From contig NZ_VTFG01000002.1 in assembly GCF_008692035.1 (NCBI RefSeq), positions 744,001 to 808,000 of the forward strand: a stretch of DNA of 64,000 nt, read 5' to 3'. This DNA comes from Pseudomonas marginalis (GTDB lineage Bacteria > Pseudomonadota > Gammaproteobacteria > Pseudomonadales > Pseudomonadaceae). Shown one piece after another: positions 27,452 through 37,877 of the stretch (its first letter is position 1; the number at the start of each line of letters is the position of its first letter). The position numbers were made by a program, and so were the translations under genes. The notes beneath the pieces were generated by a model. It was given only the letters and a program-made list of their open reading frames with translations, was not told the DNA's origin and searched no databases.

Positions 27452-28371
27452 ATGCCTGAGATCTATCATTTTTTCCAACAGCTGGTTAATGGGCTGACCA
27501 TTGGCAGCACCTATGCCTTGATAGCCATTGGCTACACAATGGTTTACGGCATCATTGGAATGATCAACTTCGCCCATGGCGAGGTATACATGATTGGTTC
27601 CTACGTGGCCTTCATTGCCCTTGCCGGGCTGGCCATGATGGGTATCCACTCCCTGCCGCTGTTGATGACCGCCGCGTTCCTGGCGTCGATCGTCGTAACC
27701 AGTGCCTATGGCTACAGTATCGAGCGCGTTGCCTACCGTCCCTTGCGTGGCAGCAACCGTTTGATCCCGCTGATTTCCGCCATCGGCATGTCGATTTTCC
27801 TGCAGAACACCGTATTGCTGTCCCAGGACTCCAAGGATAAATCCATCCCCAACCTGATCCCGGGGAGCTTCTCCTTCGGTCCGGGCGGTGCGGAAGAAGT
27901 GTTGATTTCCTACATGCAGATCCTGGTCTTCGTCGTCACCCTGGTGGCCATGCTGGGCCTGACCCTGTTCATCTCCCGCTCCCGTCTGGGGCGCGCCTGC
28001 CGGGCCTGCGCCGAAGACATCAAGATGGCCAACCTGTTGGGCATCAATACCAACAACATCATCGCCCTGACCTTCGTGATCGGTGCCGCACTGGCAGCCG
28101 TCGCGGCCGTACTGCTGAGCATGCAGTACGGCGTGATCAACCCCAACGCCGGTTTCCTGGTAGGCCTCAAGGCGTTTACCGCAGCGGTATTGGGCGGCAT
28201 CGGCAGTATCCCGGGCGCGATGCTAGGCGGCCTGGTGCTGGGGGTGGCCGAGGCGTTTGGTGCCGATATTTTCGGCGACCAATACAAGGACGTCGTCGCG
28301 TTCGGCCTGTTGGTCCTGGTGCTGTTGTTCCGTCCGACCGGCATCCTGGGCCGTCCGGAGGTTGAGAAAGT

Positions 28372-28375
<4 letters not shown>
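27452..28375 (+). CDS. braD: Branched-chain amino acid ABC permease (LivH type)
   Basis: Inner-membrane permease of 307 aa with about 8 helices. The N terminus FFQQLVNGLTIGSTYALIAI and GMINFAHGEVYMIGSYVAF are hallmarks of LivH/BraD. KAFTAAVLGGIGSIPGAMLGG is the EAA-like loop that contacts the ATPase. Its stop overlaps the braE start by 4 bases (ATGA). Confidence 0.95.
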
Positions 28376-29621
<1,246 letters not shown>

Positions 29622-29625
<4 letters not shown>

Positions 29626-30389
29626 GCCGCGAGATCCTGAAAGTCGAAAACTTGAGCATGCGCTTCGGCGGCTTGCTGGCGGTCAACGGCGTCGCCCTGA
29701 CCGTGAAAGAGAAACAGGTGGTTGCGCTGATCGGCCCCAACGGCGCCGGCAAGACCACGGTGTTCAACTGCCTCACCGGTTTCTACAAGCCGAGTGGCGG
29801 CAGCATCCTGCTGGACGGCCAGCCGATCCAGGGCCTGGCCGGCCACGAGATTGCCCGCAAGGGCGTGGTGCGCACCTTCCAGAACGTACGGCTGTTCAAG
29901 GACATGACGGCGGTCGAGAACCTGCTGATCGCCCAGCACCGTCACCTGAACACCAACTTCTTTGCGGGCCTGTTCAAGACCCCGGCGTTCCGCAAGAGCG
30001 AGCGCGAGGCCATGGAATACGCTGCGTACTGGCTGGACAAGGTCAACCTCACCGAGTTCGCCAACCGCCCCGCCGGCACCCTGGCCTATGGTCAGCAACG
30101 TCGCCTGGAAATCGCTCGCTGCATGATGACCCGTCCGCGGATCCTGATGCTCGACGAACCGGCCGCCGGCCTGAACCCCAAGGAAACCGAAGACCTCAAG
30201 GCGCTGATCGGCGTGTTGCGTGAGGAAAACAACGCCACGGTGCTGTTGATCGAACACGACATGAAACTGGTCATGAGCATTTCCGACCATATCGTAGTGA
30301 TCAACCAGGGCACGCCGCTGGCGGACGGGACGCCGGAGCAGATCCGCGACAATCCTGAAGTGATCAAAGCCTATCTGGGGGAAGCGTAA
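29622..30389 (+). CDS. braF: Branched-chain amino acid ABC ATPase (LivG type)
   Basis: ATP-binding subunit of 255 aa. Walker A GPNGAGKTT, Q-loop in FQNVRLF, LivG-type signature LAYGQQRRLEIARC (LSGGQ position) and Walker B RILMLDEPAAGLNP are present. It forms a heterodimer with BraG on the cytoplasmic face. It overlaps braE by 4 bases and ends one base before braG. Confidence 0.95.
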
Positions 30390-30390
30390 A

Positions 30391-31092
30391 ATGCTGCAAT
30401 TCGAAAACGTTTCCACTTTCTACGGCAAGATCCAGGCCCTGCACAGCGTCAACGTCGAAGTGCGCCAGGGTGAGATCGTCACGCTGATCGGTGCCAACGG
30501 CGCCGGCAAGTCGACCTTGCTGATGACCTTGTGCGGCTCGCCGCAGGCCCACAGCGGCAGCATCCGCTATATGGGTGAAGAGCTGGTGGGCCAGCAGTCG
30601 TCGCACATCATGCGCAAGAGCATTGCCGTGGTGCCGGAAGGCCGGCGGGTGTTCTCGCGCCTGACCGTGGAAGAAAACCTGGCCATGGGCGGGTTCTTCA
30701 CCGACAAGGGCGACTACCAGGAGCAGATGGACAAGGTGCTGCACCTGTTCCCTCGCCTCAAGGAGCGCTTCAGCCAGCGCGGCGGCACCATGTCCGGCGG
30801 CGAGCAGCAAATGCTCGCCATCGGCCGGGCGCTGATGAGCAAGCCCAAGCTGTTGCTGTTGGACGAACCCTCCCTGGGCCTGGCACCGATCATCATCCAG
30901 CAGATCTTCGACATCATCGAACAACTGCGCAAGGACGGTGTAACGGTGTTCCTGGTGGAGCAGAACGCCAACCAGGCGCTGAAAATCGCTGACCGCGCCT
31001 ACGTGCTGGAAAACGGCCGGGTGGTGATGCAGGGCACGGGCGAGCAGCTGCTGACCGATCCGAAGGTGCGTGAGGCGTACCTGGGCGGCTAA
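30391..31092 (+). CDS. braG: Branched-chain amino acid ABC ATPase (LivF type)
   Basis: ATP-binding subunit of 233 aa. Walker A GANGAGKST, signature MSGGEQQMLAIGRALMSKP and Walker B LLLLDEPSLGLAP mark it as LivF. It closes the bra operon; a terminator built from a REP-like palindrome follows 28 bases after the stop. Confidence 0.95.
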   Translation: MLQFENVSTFYGKIQALHSVNVEVRQGEIVTLIGANGAGKSTLLMTLCGSPQAHSGSIRYMGEELVGQQSSHIMRKSIAVVPEGRRVFSRLTVEENLAMGGFFTDKGDYQEQMDKVLHLFPRLKERFSQRGGTMSGGEQQMLAIGRALMSKPKLLLLDEPSLGLAPIIIQQIFDIIEQLRKDGVTVFLVEQNANQALKIADRAYVLENGRVVMQGTGEQLLTDPKVREAYLGG

Positions 31093-31120
31093 GAGACGGT
31101 GGCTGGATAAGCCGGGTCTC

Positions 31121-31156
31121 ATGTGGGAGGGAGCAAGTTCCCTCCCACATTTTTTT
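31121..31156 (+). terminator. Terminator of the bra operon made from a REP-type palindrome
   Basis: ATGTGGGAGGGA and TCCCTCCCACAT (12-bp perfect stem, 31121-31132 and 31139-31150) are followed by TTTTTT. The core TGTGGGAGG is the same as in the REP copies at 2368, 18363 and 37831, so a REP half-site seems to have been recruited as terminator. Confidence 0.88.
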
Positions 31157-31267
31157 GCATTGTTTGAAATTATTTCGTCTGGCCTTGTAACGAACATCCC
31201 CCTCCCGCCTCTAGTGGTGCAAGCAGGCATTCAAGCCCGCTCCTCAACCTACTGCTGGAGATCCACC

Positions 31268-31564
31268 ATGACCACCAAACTGTCTGCCGCTTCCCTCGTC
31301 CTCGCCCTGAGTTCGGCCTTGAGCCTATCCGCCCTGACCACCAGCGCCCACGCTGCCGACGACATGCAGAAGTGCTTCGGCGTCGCTGAAGCCGGCAAGA
31401 ACGATTGCGCCGCCGGTGCCGGCACGTCCTGCGCCGGCACCTCGAAGACCAAGGATCAGGCCAACGCCTGGAAATTGGTCCCGGCCGGCACCTGCACCCA
31501 AACCCCAAGCTCCACCTCGCCGACCGGCTTCGGCCAGGAAGCCGCCTTCACCGCCAAGTCCTGA
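31268..31564 (+). CDS. bufA: Bufferin-type precursor peptide (DUF2282)
   Basis: A 98-aa exported precursor. The signal peptide is about residues 1-29 (MTTKLSAASLVLALSSALSL, ending SAHA). The mature part has four conserved cysteines: Cys36 (KCFGVAEAGKNDC), Cys47, Cys55 (SCAGTS) and Cys76 (VPAGTC), the DUF2282 pattern. In recently described bufferins (BufA1), the MNIO oxidase encoded next to the precursor turns cysteines into thiooxazole-type copper ligands, and the peptide protects against copper in the periplasm. Downstream bufB, bufC and doxX complete the operon. A ribosome site TGGAG precedes the ATG. An AAC-type ECF -35 motif (TGTAACG, about 31185) is possible upstream. Confidence 0.88.
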   Translation: MTTKLSAASLVLALSSALSLSALTTSAHAADDMQKCFGVAEAGKNDCAAGAGTSCAGTSKTKDQANAWKLVPAGTCTQTPSSTSPTGFGQEAAFTAKS

Positions 31565-31586
31565 CCCCTGCCTGGCCTGAGTACGG

Positions 31587-32465
31587 ATGATGACGCTTTC
31601 ACTCCTGCCCACAGTCTCACCGATTCAGATGCCCGGGCTCCCCTATCGGACCGGGCTGGGGCTGAAGCACGAGCACTTCAAGGAAGTGCTCGATACTTCG
31701 CCCGACATCGGTTTTTTTGAAGTGCACGCCGAAAACTACATGGTGGCCGGCGGCCCGTTTCATCATTACCTGGGGTTGATTCGCGAACGTTACCCGCTGT
31801 CGTTGCACGGCGTGGGCCTGTCCATCGGTGGCGAAGGCCCGCTCAACCGTGAGCACCTGGGACGCTTGGCCGCACTGATCGAACGCTACCAACCCCACTC
31901 ATTTTCCGAACACCTGGCCTGGTCCAGTCACGGCCCGGTGTTCCTCAACGACCTGCTGCCCCTGGCTTATGACGCCACCACCTTGAGTCGAGTTTGCGAG
32001 CACGTCGACCAGGTACAGAGCACCCTCAAGCGGCAGATGCTGCTGGAGAATCCATCGACCTACCTGCAGTTCCAGCGCTCGACCCTGGACGAGACCGACT
32101 TCATCAGCGAGATCATCCGCCGCACCGGCTGCGGCCTGCTGCTGGACGTGAACAACGTCTACGTGTCGTGCATAAACCACCAGCGCGACCCTCTGGCCTA
32201 CATCCACGCCCTACCATTGCGCGCCGTGGGTGAGATTCATCTGGCCGGCTTCGCCGAAGACACCGACAGCCTGGGCGATCGCCTGCTGATCGATGACCAT
32301 GGCGCGCCCATCGATAACGCGGTGTGGCTGCTGTACGAACACGTACTCGCGCTGACGGGCCCGGTCGCAACCCTGATCGAGCGCGACAACCAAGTGCCGG
32401 CCTTCAGCGTGCTATGCGCGGAAGCCCAGCACGCTGAACGGTACTTATCGCAGGTCCACCCATGA
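31587..32465 (+). CDS. bufB: MNIO-family iron oxidase, bufferin maturation (DUF692)
   Basis: A 292-aa TIM-barrel enzyme of the multinuclear non-heme iron oxidase family (DUF692, MbnB-like). Metal-site blocks are visible: GFFEVHAENYM (His/Glu), SLHGVGLSIGG (His), FSEHLAW (Glu-His), LLENPSTYLQF (Glu-Asn), LLLDVNNVYVS (Asp-Asn), GEIHLAGF (His) and LIDDHG (Asp-His). Such enzymes oxidise cysteine side chains in RiPP precursors; here the predicted substrate is the DUF2282 peptide encoded just before. It overlaps the next gene by 4 bases. Confidence 0.92.
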   Translation: MMTLSLLPTVSPIQMPGLPYRTGLGLKHEHFKEVLDTSPDIGFFEVHAENYMVAGGPFHHYLGLIRERYPLSLHGVGLSIGGEGPLNREHLGRLAALIERYQPHSFSEHLAWSSHGPVFLNDLLPLAYDATTLSRVCEHVDQVQSTLKRQMLLENPSTYLQFQRSTLDETDFISEIIRRTGCGLLLDVNNVYVSCINHQRDPLAYIHALPLRAVGEIHLAGFAEDTDSLGDRLLIDDHGAPIDNAVWLLYEHVLALTGPVATLIERDNQVPAFSVLCAEAQHAERYLSQVHP

Positions 32466-33238
32466 GCCTTCACGACGCCTTTTCCAGCGCCTTGCTGGCG
32501 CCCGGCCAACCTTGCCCCGACGGCCTGTTCAGCAGCAACGGGGCCGACCCGGCCAGTCGTTTTGCGGTGTATCGCAACAATGTTCACAACTCGTTGATCA
32601 ATGCGCTGGCAACCGCATACCCCGTAACCGCGCAATTGGTCGGCGATGAATTTTTCCGCGCCATGGCCGGCATTTTCGTCCAGGCCTACCCGCCCGCCAG
32701 CCCGCTGATCAGCGAGTACGGCGGCACATTCGCCGACTTTATCCAAGGTTTTGAACCGGCCGCCAGCGTGCCCTACCTGGCCGATGTCGCCCGGTTGGAA
32801 CGCTTGCGGGTTCGCGCTTATCACGCAGCGGATACAGCCGTGGTGGATCCGCAAGCCGTTCTGCAGCAACTGCAAGCCCACACGAAGCCGGGGGCGCTGC
32901 ATCTGCAACTGCACCCGTCCGTTGGCACATTGAATTCCGCCTACGCAGTGGTTGCAGTATGGGCGGCACACCAGACCGAGGGCGCCCTGGCCACCCTGGA
33001 TCCCTGGCATGCCCAGAGCGCGCTGGTGTTGCGCCAAGGGTTGAGCGTCAAGGTCTTCGCCATCGACGGCGGCTCGGTCGCCTTTATCAATAGCCTGAAA
33101 TGCGGCTCGGCGCTGGAAATGGCCGTCGCCAATGCCCTCGAGGCCAGCGCCGAGTTCGACCTGCACCAATGCCTCACGCTGCTGATCAACCACGACGCCC
33201 TCAGTCATCTGCTCCCAGAACAACAGGTATCGCCATGA
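32462..33238 (+). CDS. bufC: DUF2063 partner protein of the MNIO enzyme
   Basis: A 258-aa protein with an N-terminal DUF2063 domain (FAVYRNNVHNSLINALATAY, then PVTAQLVGDEFFRAMAGIF). This family, like MbnC of methanobactin synthesis, forms a complex with the MNIO enzyme and presents the precursor peptide. The C-terminal half is a less conserved recognition domain. It is translationally coupled on both sides (ATGA overlaps). Confidence 0.88.
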   Translation: MSLHDAFSSALLAPGQPCPDGLFSSNGADPASRFAVYRNNVHNSLINALATAYPVTAQLVGDEFFRAMAGIFVQAYPPASPLISEYGGTFADFIQGFEPAASVPYLADVARLERLRVRAYHAADTAVVDPQAVLQQLQAHTKPGALHLQLHPSVGTLNSAYAVVAVWAAHQTEGALATLDPWHAQSALVLRQGLSVKVFAIDGGSVAFINSLKCGSALEMAVANALEASAEFDLHQCLTLLINHDALSHLLPEQQVSP

Positions 33239-33720
33239 ACACTTCCGATTCGTGCCTGATCAAACAGGCCATCGCGCTTTTCGAGAAAATTCCCTACAGC
33301 CTGCTGGCGTTTATTGCGCGCTTCTCCATAGCGGCGGTGTTCTGGAAGTCCGGGCAAACCAAGGTCGAAGGCCTTGCCATTGACCTGATCAACGGCACGT
33401 TCGAACTTGGTGCCCCCAGACTCGCCGCCTCGACATTGCCGCTGTTTCGCAGTGAATACCACGTGCCATTGCTGTCGCCGGAAGTGGCCGCGCACATGGC
33501 GGCGTTTGCCGAGCACTTTTTCCCGGTGCTGATCCTGGCGGGCCTGGCCACGCGCTTCTCAGCCCTGGCCTTGATCGGCATGACCCTGGTCATTCAGTTG
33601 TTCGTCTACCCGGACGCCTACCCCACCCACGGCACCTGGATGGCGCTGCTGTTGCTTTTAGTCGCCAAAGGCCCGGGCAGCCTGTCCATCGATCACCTGA
33701 TTGCGCGCCGCTACCGTTAA
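33235..33720 (+). CDS. DoxX-family membrane protein of the bufferin operon
   Basis: A 161-aa inner-membrane protein with about four helices, of the DoxX family: IARFSIAAVFWKSGQTKVEG at the first helix and AEHFFPVLILAGLATRFSAL in the middle. DoxX proteins are frequent last genes of DUF2282-DUF692-DUF2063 operons; the role is unresolved, possibly redox or electron supply. It overlaps bufC by 4 bases. Its stop also overlaps the convergent LysR gene by 3 bases. Confidence 0.85.
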   Translation: MNTSDSCLIKQAIALFEKIPYSLLAFIARFSIAAVFWKSGQTKVEGLAIDLINGTFELGAPRLAASTLPLFRSEYHVPLLSPEVAAHMAAFAEHFFPVLILAGLATRFSALALIGMTLVIQLFVYPDAYPTHGTWMALLLLLVAKGPGSLSIDHLIARRYR

Positions 33721-34625
33721 AGCCGATCCAGCGCCTCACCGCTGCGCTTGAACCAGTCCACCAGGTAGTCGGCCAATACTTGGGTACGTCTCGGCAGGCC
33801 GCCTTGATAAGGATGGACCAGGTACATCGGCATACTCCGCGTCTGGTAATCACGCAGGAGCCAACGCAATCGGCCGTCAGCCAATTCCGTGGGCAGCACG
33901 TAGGACGGCAAGCGGGCGATTCCGGCCCCTACCAGGGCGGCCTTCTTCAGCAAGTTGTAATGGTTGGAGGCAAAGGTGCCGCTCACCCTCACCCGCAACA
34001 ACTCGTGCTGCTGGTGATAAAGCCATTCCTCGCGACCGCTGTAGTGGCTGTTGAGTAAACAGCTGTGCGCCGCAAGATCCCCAGGGGTCAGGGGTTCGCC
34101 ATGTTGCTCCAGGTAAGCGGGACTGGCGCAGGTCATCTCGTGCCAGGCCAGCAGCGGCCTGGCCACCAGACGCTCGTTTTCAATCACCCCCGAACGCACC
34201 CCCAGGTCAAAGCCGTCTCGCGCCAGGTCTCGGTAGCTGTTGTTGAGCTCCAGCTCGATCTGCACCTGGGGATACTGCTTGGAAAACTCCAGCAACAAAC
34301 CATCGAAGAAGGTTTCCCCTAATGAAACCGGAACCGTCATACGCACAGGCCCGGCCAAATCGTCCTTGAGACGCGCCAATGCCTGTCGGGCGCGATCCAC
34401 CTGCACCACCAGCGCTTGCGCCTGGGGCAACAGCGCCGCACCGGCGGCGGTCAGGCTGAGCCTGCGTGTGGTGCGGTGCAGCAAGACCACGCTGAACTGC
34501 GCTTCCAAATGGCTGATGCGCTTGGACAACTGGCCCTTGCTGCAGCCCAGTTGCTCGGCCGCCACGGTAAAACTGCCGGCTTCGATCAGTACGGCAAAGG
34601 CCGCCAGGTCATCCATCTCGCTCAT
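33717..34625 (-). CDS. LysR-family transcription regulator
   Basis: A 302-aa LysR regulator. The HTH is MDDLAAFAVLIEAGSFTVAA then EQLGCSKGQLSKRISHLEAQ, with TTRRLSLTAAG following, a CrgA/AaeR-like subgroup. Start ATG 34625 follows GGAAACAG; ATG 34649 and 34616 are alternatives. It is divergent from an SDR gene with about 100 bases between, the usual arrangement for a LysR regulator and its target. Confidence 0.87.
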   Translation of the reverse strand: MSEMDDLAAFAVLIEAGSFTVAAEQLGCSKGQLSKRISHLEAQFSVVLLHRTTRRLSLTAAGAALLPQAQALVVQVDRARQALARLKDDLAGPVRMTVPVSLGETFFDGLLLEFSKQYPQVQIELELNNSYRDLARDGFDLGVRSGVIENERLVARPLLAWHEMTCASPAYLEQHGEPLTPGDLAAHSCLLNSHYSGREEWLYHQQHELLRVRVSGTFASNHYNLLKKAALVGAGIARLPSYVLPTELADGRLRWLLRDYQTRSMPMYLVHPYQGGLPRRTQVLADYLVDWFKRSGEALDRL

Positions 34626-34728
34626 GGACTGTTTCCATTTGAAAACCAAAGGTTGCCTATTAGCACGTTTATCCGCTTAAAAAGCCACTCTAGACTGAAC
34701 CTTCACTTACTCCTGGAGGGACAGCCCC

Positions 34729-35328
34729 ATGAAAATCCTATTGATTGGCGCCAGTGGCACCGTCGGCTCGGCAGTCAAGGCCGAACTGGCCCAGCGTCAC
34801 GAGGTGACCAGCATTGGCCGCAGCAGCGGCGACTTCCAGGTGGATATCAGCGACAGCACCTCGATCCGCAACCTGTTCGAGCAGACCGGCAAATTCGATG
34901 CACTTGTCTGCACTGCAGGCAACGTGAATTTCGTGGCGCTGGGGGATATGGGCGAAAGCGACTTTGAACTGGGCCTGCGTGACAAGCTGATGGGCCAGGT
35001 CAACCTGCTGTTGATCGGCCGCGAGTATGCCAACGACGGCGCGTCGTTCACCTTCACCAGTGGCATTCTCAACCGTGACCCGATCCGTACTGGCGCTTCG
35101 GCTGCGCTGGTCAATGGCGCACTCGACGCGTTTATCAAAGCCGCGGCAATCGAATTGCCACGGGGGCTGCGCATCAACTCCGTGAGCCCGACCGTGCTGG
35201 TGGAGGCCATGGGCAGCTACGCACCGTACTTCCGTGGCTATAAACCGGTTCCGGGGGCCGATGTGGCATTGGCCTATGCAAAAAGCGTGGAGGGCTTACA
35301 GACCGGCCAGACATTTATTGTTGGCTGA
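34729..35328 (+). CDS. Atypical short-chain dehydrogenase/reductase
   Basis: A 199-aa Rossmann-fold protein. The cofactor loop is IGASGTVGSAVKAELAQRHE (GxxGxxG). GRSSGDFQVDISD and CTAGNV correspond to the second and NAG-like motifs. The catalytic Tyr-x-x-x-Lys is missing: the expected region reads TGASAALVNGALDAFIKAAA. The C terminus PRGLRINSVSPTVLVE is otherwise normal. I recall a group of such short SDRs (about 200 aa) with this change. Substrate unknown; probably controlled by the divergent LysR regulator. Confidence 0.85.
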   Translation: MKILLIGASGTVGSAVKAELAQRHEVTSIGRSSGDFQVDISDSTSIRNLFEQTGKFDALVCTAGNVNFVALGDMGESDFELGLRDKLMGQVNLLLIGREYANDGASFTFTSGILNRDPIRTGASAALVNGALDAFIKAAAIELPRGLRINSVSPTVLVEAMGSYAPYFRGYKPVPGADVALAYAKSVEGLQTGQTFIVG

Positions 35329-35424
35329 ATGTAACCATTGTAAGAATTGCCTGAAGCAGGGCTGCGGGGTTGTGATGCAACGCCAGCCTGCGTAACGTGG
35401 CGGCACTTGTCTGGAGACCCGATC

Positions 35425-36096
35425 ATGCGTGCCGCCCGTAACCTCGCCCTGTTTGCCTTGCTTCCTGTGTTAGCCGCTTGCCAGATGTTCGAAAACGAGC
35501 CGACCAAGCCGTCTACCGCCGGGTTGACCCGCATGCAGGGCGAACTCACGGCGGTAGGTAGCAAGCTGCTGTTCCAGCCGTGCGACGATAAACGCAACTA
35601 TGTCGTCAACGACACCAGTGGCACCAGCATCCTGCAGGAAGCGGCGTCCCTGGCCGGCCAGCAAGGGGCATTGTTTGCCGATTTGCGTGGCAAGTTCTCG
35701 GGCGTCGCCAGCGGCACCCAGGGCAGCGTCGACCTGCAACAACTCTACCGCGTAGAGCGCTCGACCTCTGCCTGCACCGACCCGGACTTCAAGCGCATGA
35801 CCCTGCGGGCCAACGGCCACAAGCCAGCCTGGGCCATGAACGTCACCGCCAAGGGCATGGTGCTCGAGCGTGAAGGCCAGCCACCACTGGCGGTGCCTTA
35901 TGTCGAAGAGCAGATCGGCGACGGCCGCTTCAACCTGATGACCGAAGCCAACAACCAGCACATCGAACTGTGGGTCGCGCCCCAGCGCTGCATCGACAGC
36001 GTCAGCGGCAGCCTGCAACACATGACGGCGGAATTGCGCGTCAACGGCCAGGTACAGCGCGGTTGCGCGGCGTTTGGTGGTTCCCGGGACGACTGA
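35425..36096 (+). CDS. Outer-membrane/periplasmic lipoprotein, COG3650-like
   Basis: A 223-aa predicted lipoprotein: ATG at 35425 after CTGGAGACC, signal peptide MRAARNLALFALLPVLAAC with Cys19 in an LAAC lipobox. The mature part shows two similar halves, a HslJ/DUF4377-like LLFQPCDDKR region and a COG3650-type region (RMTLRANGHKPAWAMNVTAK, RCIDSVSG). Several cysteines may form disulfides. Function unknown; proteins of this type are annotated as membrane or heat-shock related proteins. Confidence 0.75.
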   Translation: MRAARNLALFALLPVLAACQMFENEPTKPSTAGLTRMQGELTAVGSKLLFQPCDDKRNYVVNDTSGTSILQEAASLAGQQGALFADLRGKFSGVASGTQGSVDLQQLYRVERSTSACTDPDFKRMTLRANGHKPAWAMNVTAKGMVLEREGQPPLAVPYVEEQIGDGRFNLMTEANNQHIELWVAPQRCIDSVSGSLQHMTAELRVNGQVQRGCAAFGGSRDD

Positions 36097-36202
36097 TTCA
36101 GCGCTGCGCTGTTTTAACCTGACGGAAAACCGCCATTGGGGCTTATAATCGCCGGTTTGCAAAACAGCCGGCCTCTTTGTCCGCCGCCTACCGGATCCCG
36201 TC

Positions 36203-37816
36203 ATGTTACGAATCACCGAACTCAAGCTGCCCATCGACCATCCCGAACAAGACCTGCGGCCTGCCATCGTGCAGCGCCTGGGCATCGCCAGTGATGACCT
36301 GCTCGATTTCACCCTGTTCAAACGCAGCTACGACGCGCGCAAAAAGTCGTCGGAGCTGTGCTTCATCTACACCATCGACCTCAATGTGAAGGGTGAGGCC
36401 GCCCTGCTGCTCAAGTTTGCCGATGACCGCAACGTCAACCCGGCGCCGGACGTCAGCTACACGGTCGTGGGCCAGGCCCCGGCAGGCTTGGTCGAACGGC
36501 CTGTGGTCGTCGGTTTTGGCCCGTGCGGTATCTTCGCCGGGCTGTTGCTGGCGCAGATGGGTTTCAGGCCGATCATCCTCGAACGCGGCAAGGAAGTACG
36601 CCAGCGCACCAAGGACACCTGGGGCCTGTGGCGCAAAAGCGTGCTCAACCCCGAGTCCAACGTGCAGTTCGGTGAAGGCGGCGCCGGGACCTTCTCCGAC
36701 GGCAAGCTCTACAGTCAGATCAAGGACCCGAAATTCCACGGCCGCAAAGTCCTGCACGAGTTCGTCAAGGCCGGCGCGCCGGAAGAAATCCTCTACGTCA
36801 GCAAGCCCCACATCGGTACCTTCCGCCTGACCGGCGTGGTAGAAAACATGCGCGAGCAGATCATCGCCCTGGGCGGTGAAGTGCGTTTCGAGCAACGGGT
36901 GACCGACGTGCTGATCGAAGACGGCCAGTTGAATGGCGTGGTCATCGACGGTGGTGAGCAGATCCTCTCCAAACATGTGATCCTGGCCCTCGGCCACAGC
37001 GCCCGCGACACCTTCCGCATGCTCCATGGCCGTGGCGTCTACATGGAAGCCAAACCGTTCTCGGTGGGGTTCCGGATCGAACACCCGCAATCGCTGATCG
37101 ACGCCGCGCGCCTGGGCAAATATGCCGGGCACCCGAAGCTGGGCGCCGCCGACTACAAGCTGGTGCACCACGCCAAGAACGGCCGTTCGGTCTACAGCTT
37201 CTGCATGTGCCCGGGTGGCACCGTGGTGGCAGCGACCTCCGAGCCGAACCGCGTGGTGACCAACGGCATGAGCCAGTACTCGCGTAACGAGCGCAATGCC
37301 AACTCCGGCATCGTCGTCGGCATCACGCCGGAAGTGGATTACCCAGGCGGCCCGCTGGCGGGTATCGAGTTGCAGGAGCGCCTGGAGTCCCACGCCTACA
37401 TCCTCGGCGGCAGCAACTACGAGGCTCCGGCACAGTTGGTCGGCGACTTTATCGCCGGTAAGCCATCCACGGCCATCGGCAGTGTGGAACCGTCCTACAA
37501 GCCAGGGGTGGCCCTGGGCGACCTGGCCCTGGCCTTGCCGGACTTCGCCATCGAAGCGATCCGCGAAGCACTGCCGGCGTTCGAGAAGCAGATCAAGGGC
37601 TACTCGCTGCACGATGCCGTGCTGACGGGGATCGAGACGCGCACCTCGTCACCGCTGCGGATTACCCGTGACGAATCGATGCAGAGCCTGAACGTGAAAG
37701 GCCTGTTCCCGGCCGGTGAAGGCGCTGGGTATGCGGGCGGGATTCTGTCGGCCGGTGTCGACGGGATTCGGATTGCCGAGGCGTTGGCACGGGATATGTT
37801 GGGTATCGAGGCCTGA
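36203..37816 (+). CDS. FAD-dependent oxidoreductase, COG2509-like
   Basis: A 537-aa flavoprotein. After an N-terminal domain of about 95 residues (MLRITELKLPIDHPEQDLRP) the FAD-binding motif VVVGFGPCGIFAGLLLAQMG follows, and then VQFGEGGAGTFSDGKLY, the hallmark of this uncharacterised family. The C terminus has GEGAGYAGGILSAGVDGIR, which closes the FAD site. Substrate unknown; members are found widely in bacteria as a single gene. The ATG at 36203 fits the conserved start. Confidence 0.85.
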   Translation: MLRITELKLPIDHPEQDLRPAIVQRLGIASDDLLDFTLFKRSYDARKKSSELCFIYTIDLNVKGEAALLLKFADDRNVNPAPDVSYTVVGQAPAGLVERPVVVGFGPCGIFAGLLLAQMGFRPIILERGKEVRQRTKDTWGLWRKSVLNPESNVQFGEGGAGTFSDGKLYSQIKDPKFHGRKVLHEFVKAGAPEEILYVSKPHIGTFRLTGVVENMREQIIALGGEVRFEQRVTDVLIEDGQLNGVVIDGGEQILSKHVILALGHSARDTFRMLHGRGVYMEAKPFSVGFRIEHPQSLIDAARLGKYAGHPKLGAADYKLVHHAKNGRSVYSFCMCPGGTVVAATSEPNRVVTNGMSQYSRNERNANSGIVVGITPEVDYPGGPLAGIELQERLESHAYILGGSNYEAPAQLVGDFIAGKPSTAIGSVEPSYKPGVALGDLALALPDFAIEAIREALPAFEKQIKGYSLHDAVLTGIETRTSSPLRITRDESMQSLNVKGLFPAGEGAGYAGGILSAGVDGIRIAEALARDMLGIEA

Positions 37817-37830
37817 GAACAGCGCAAATT

Positions 37831-37865
37831 AAATGTGGGAGGCGGCTTGCCCCCTCCCTCATTTG
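37831..37865. repeat. Degenerate REP-type palindrome
   Basis: AAATGTGGGAGG...CCTCCCTCATTT forms an imperfect hairpin with the internal GGCTTGCC of the family. It lies between convergent genes (flavoprotein and cysteine synthase-like) and may terminate both. Confidence 0.7.
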
Positions 37866-37877
37866 GTTTGCATCGGG

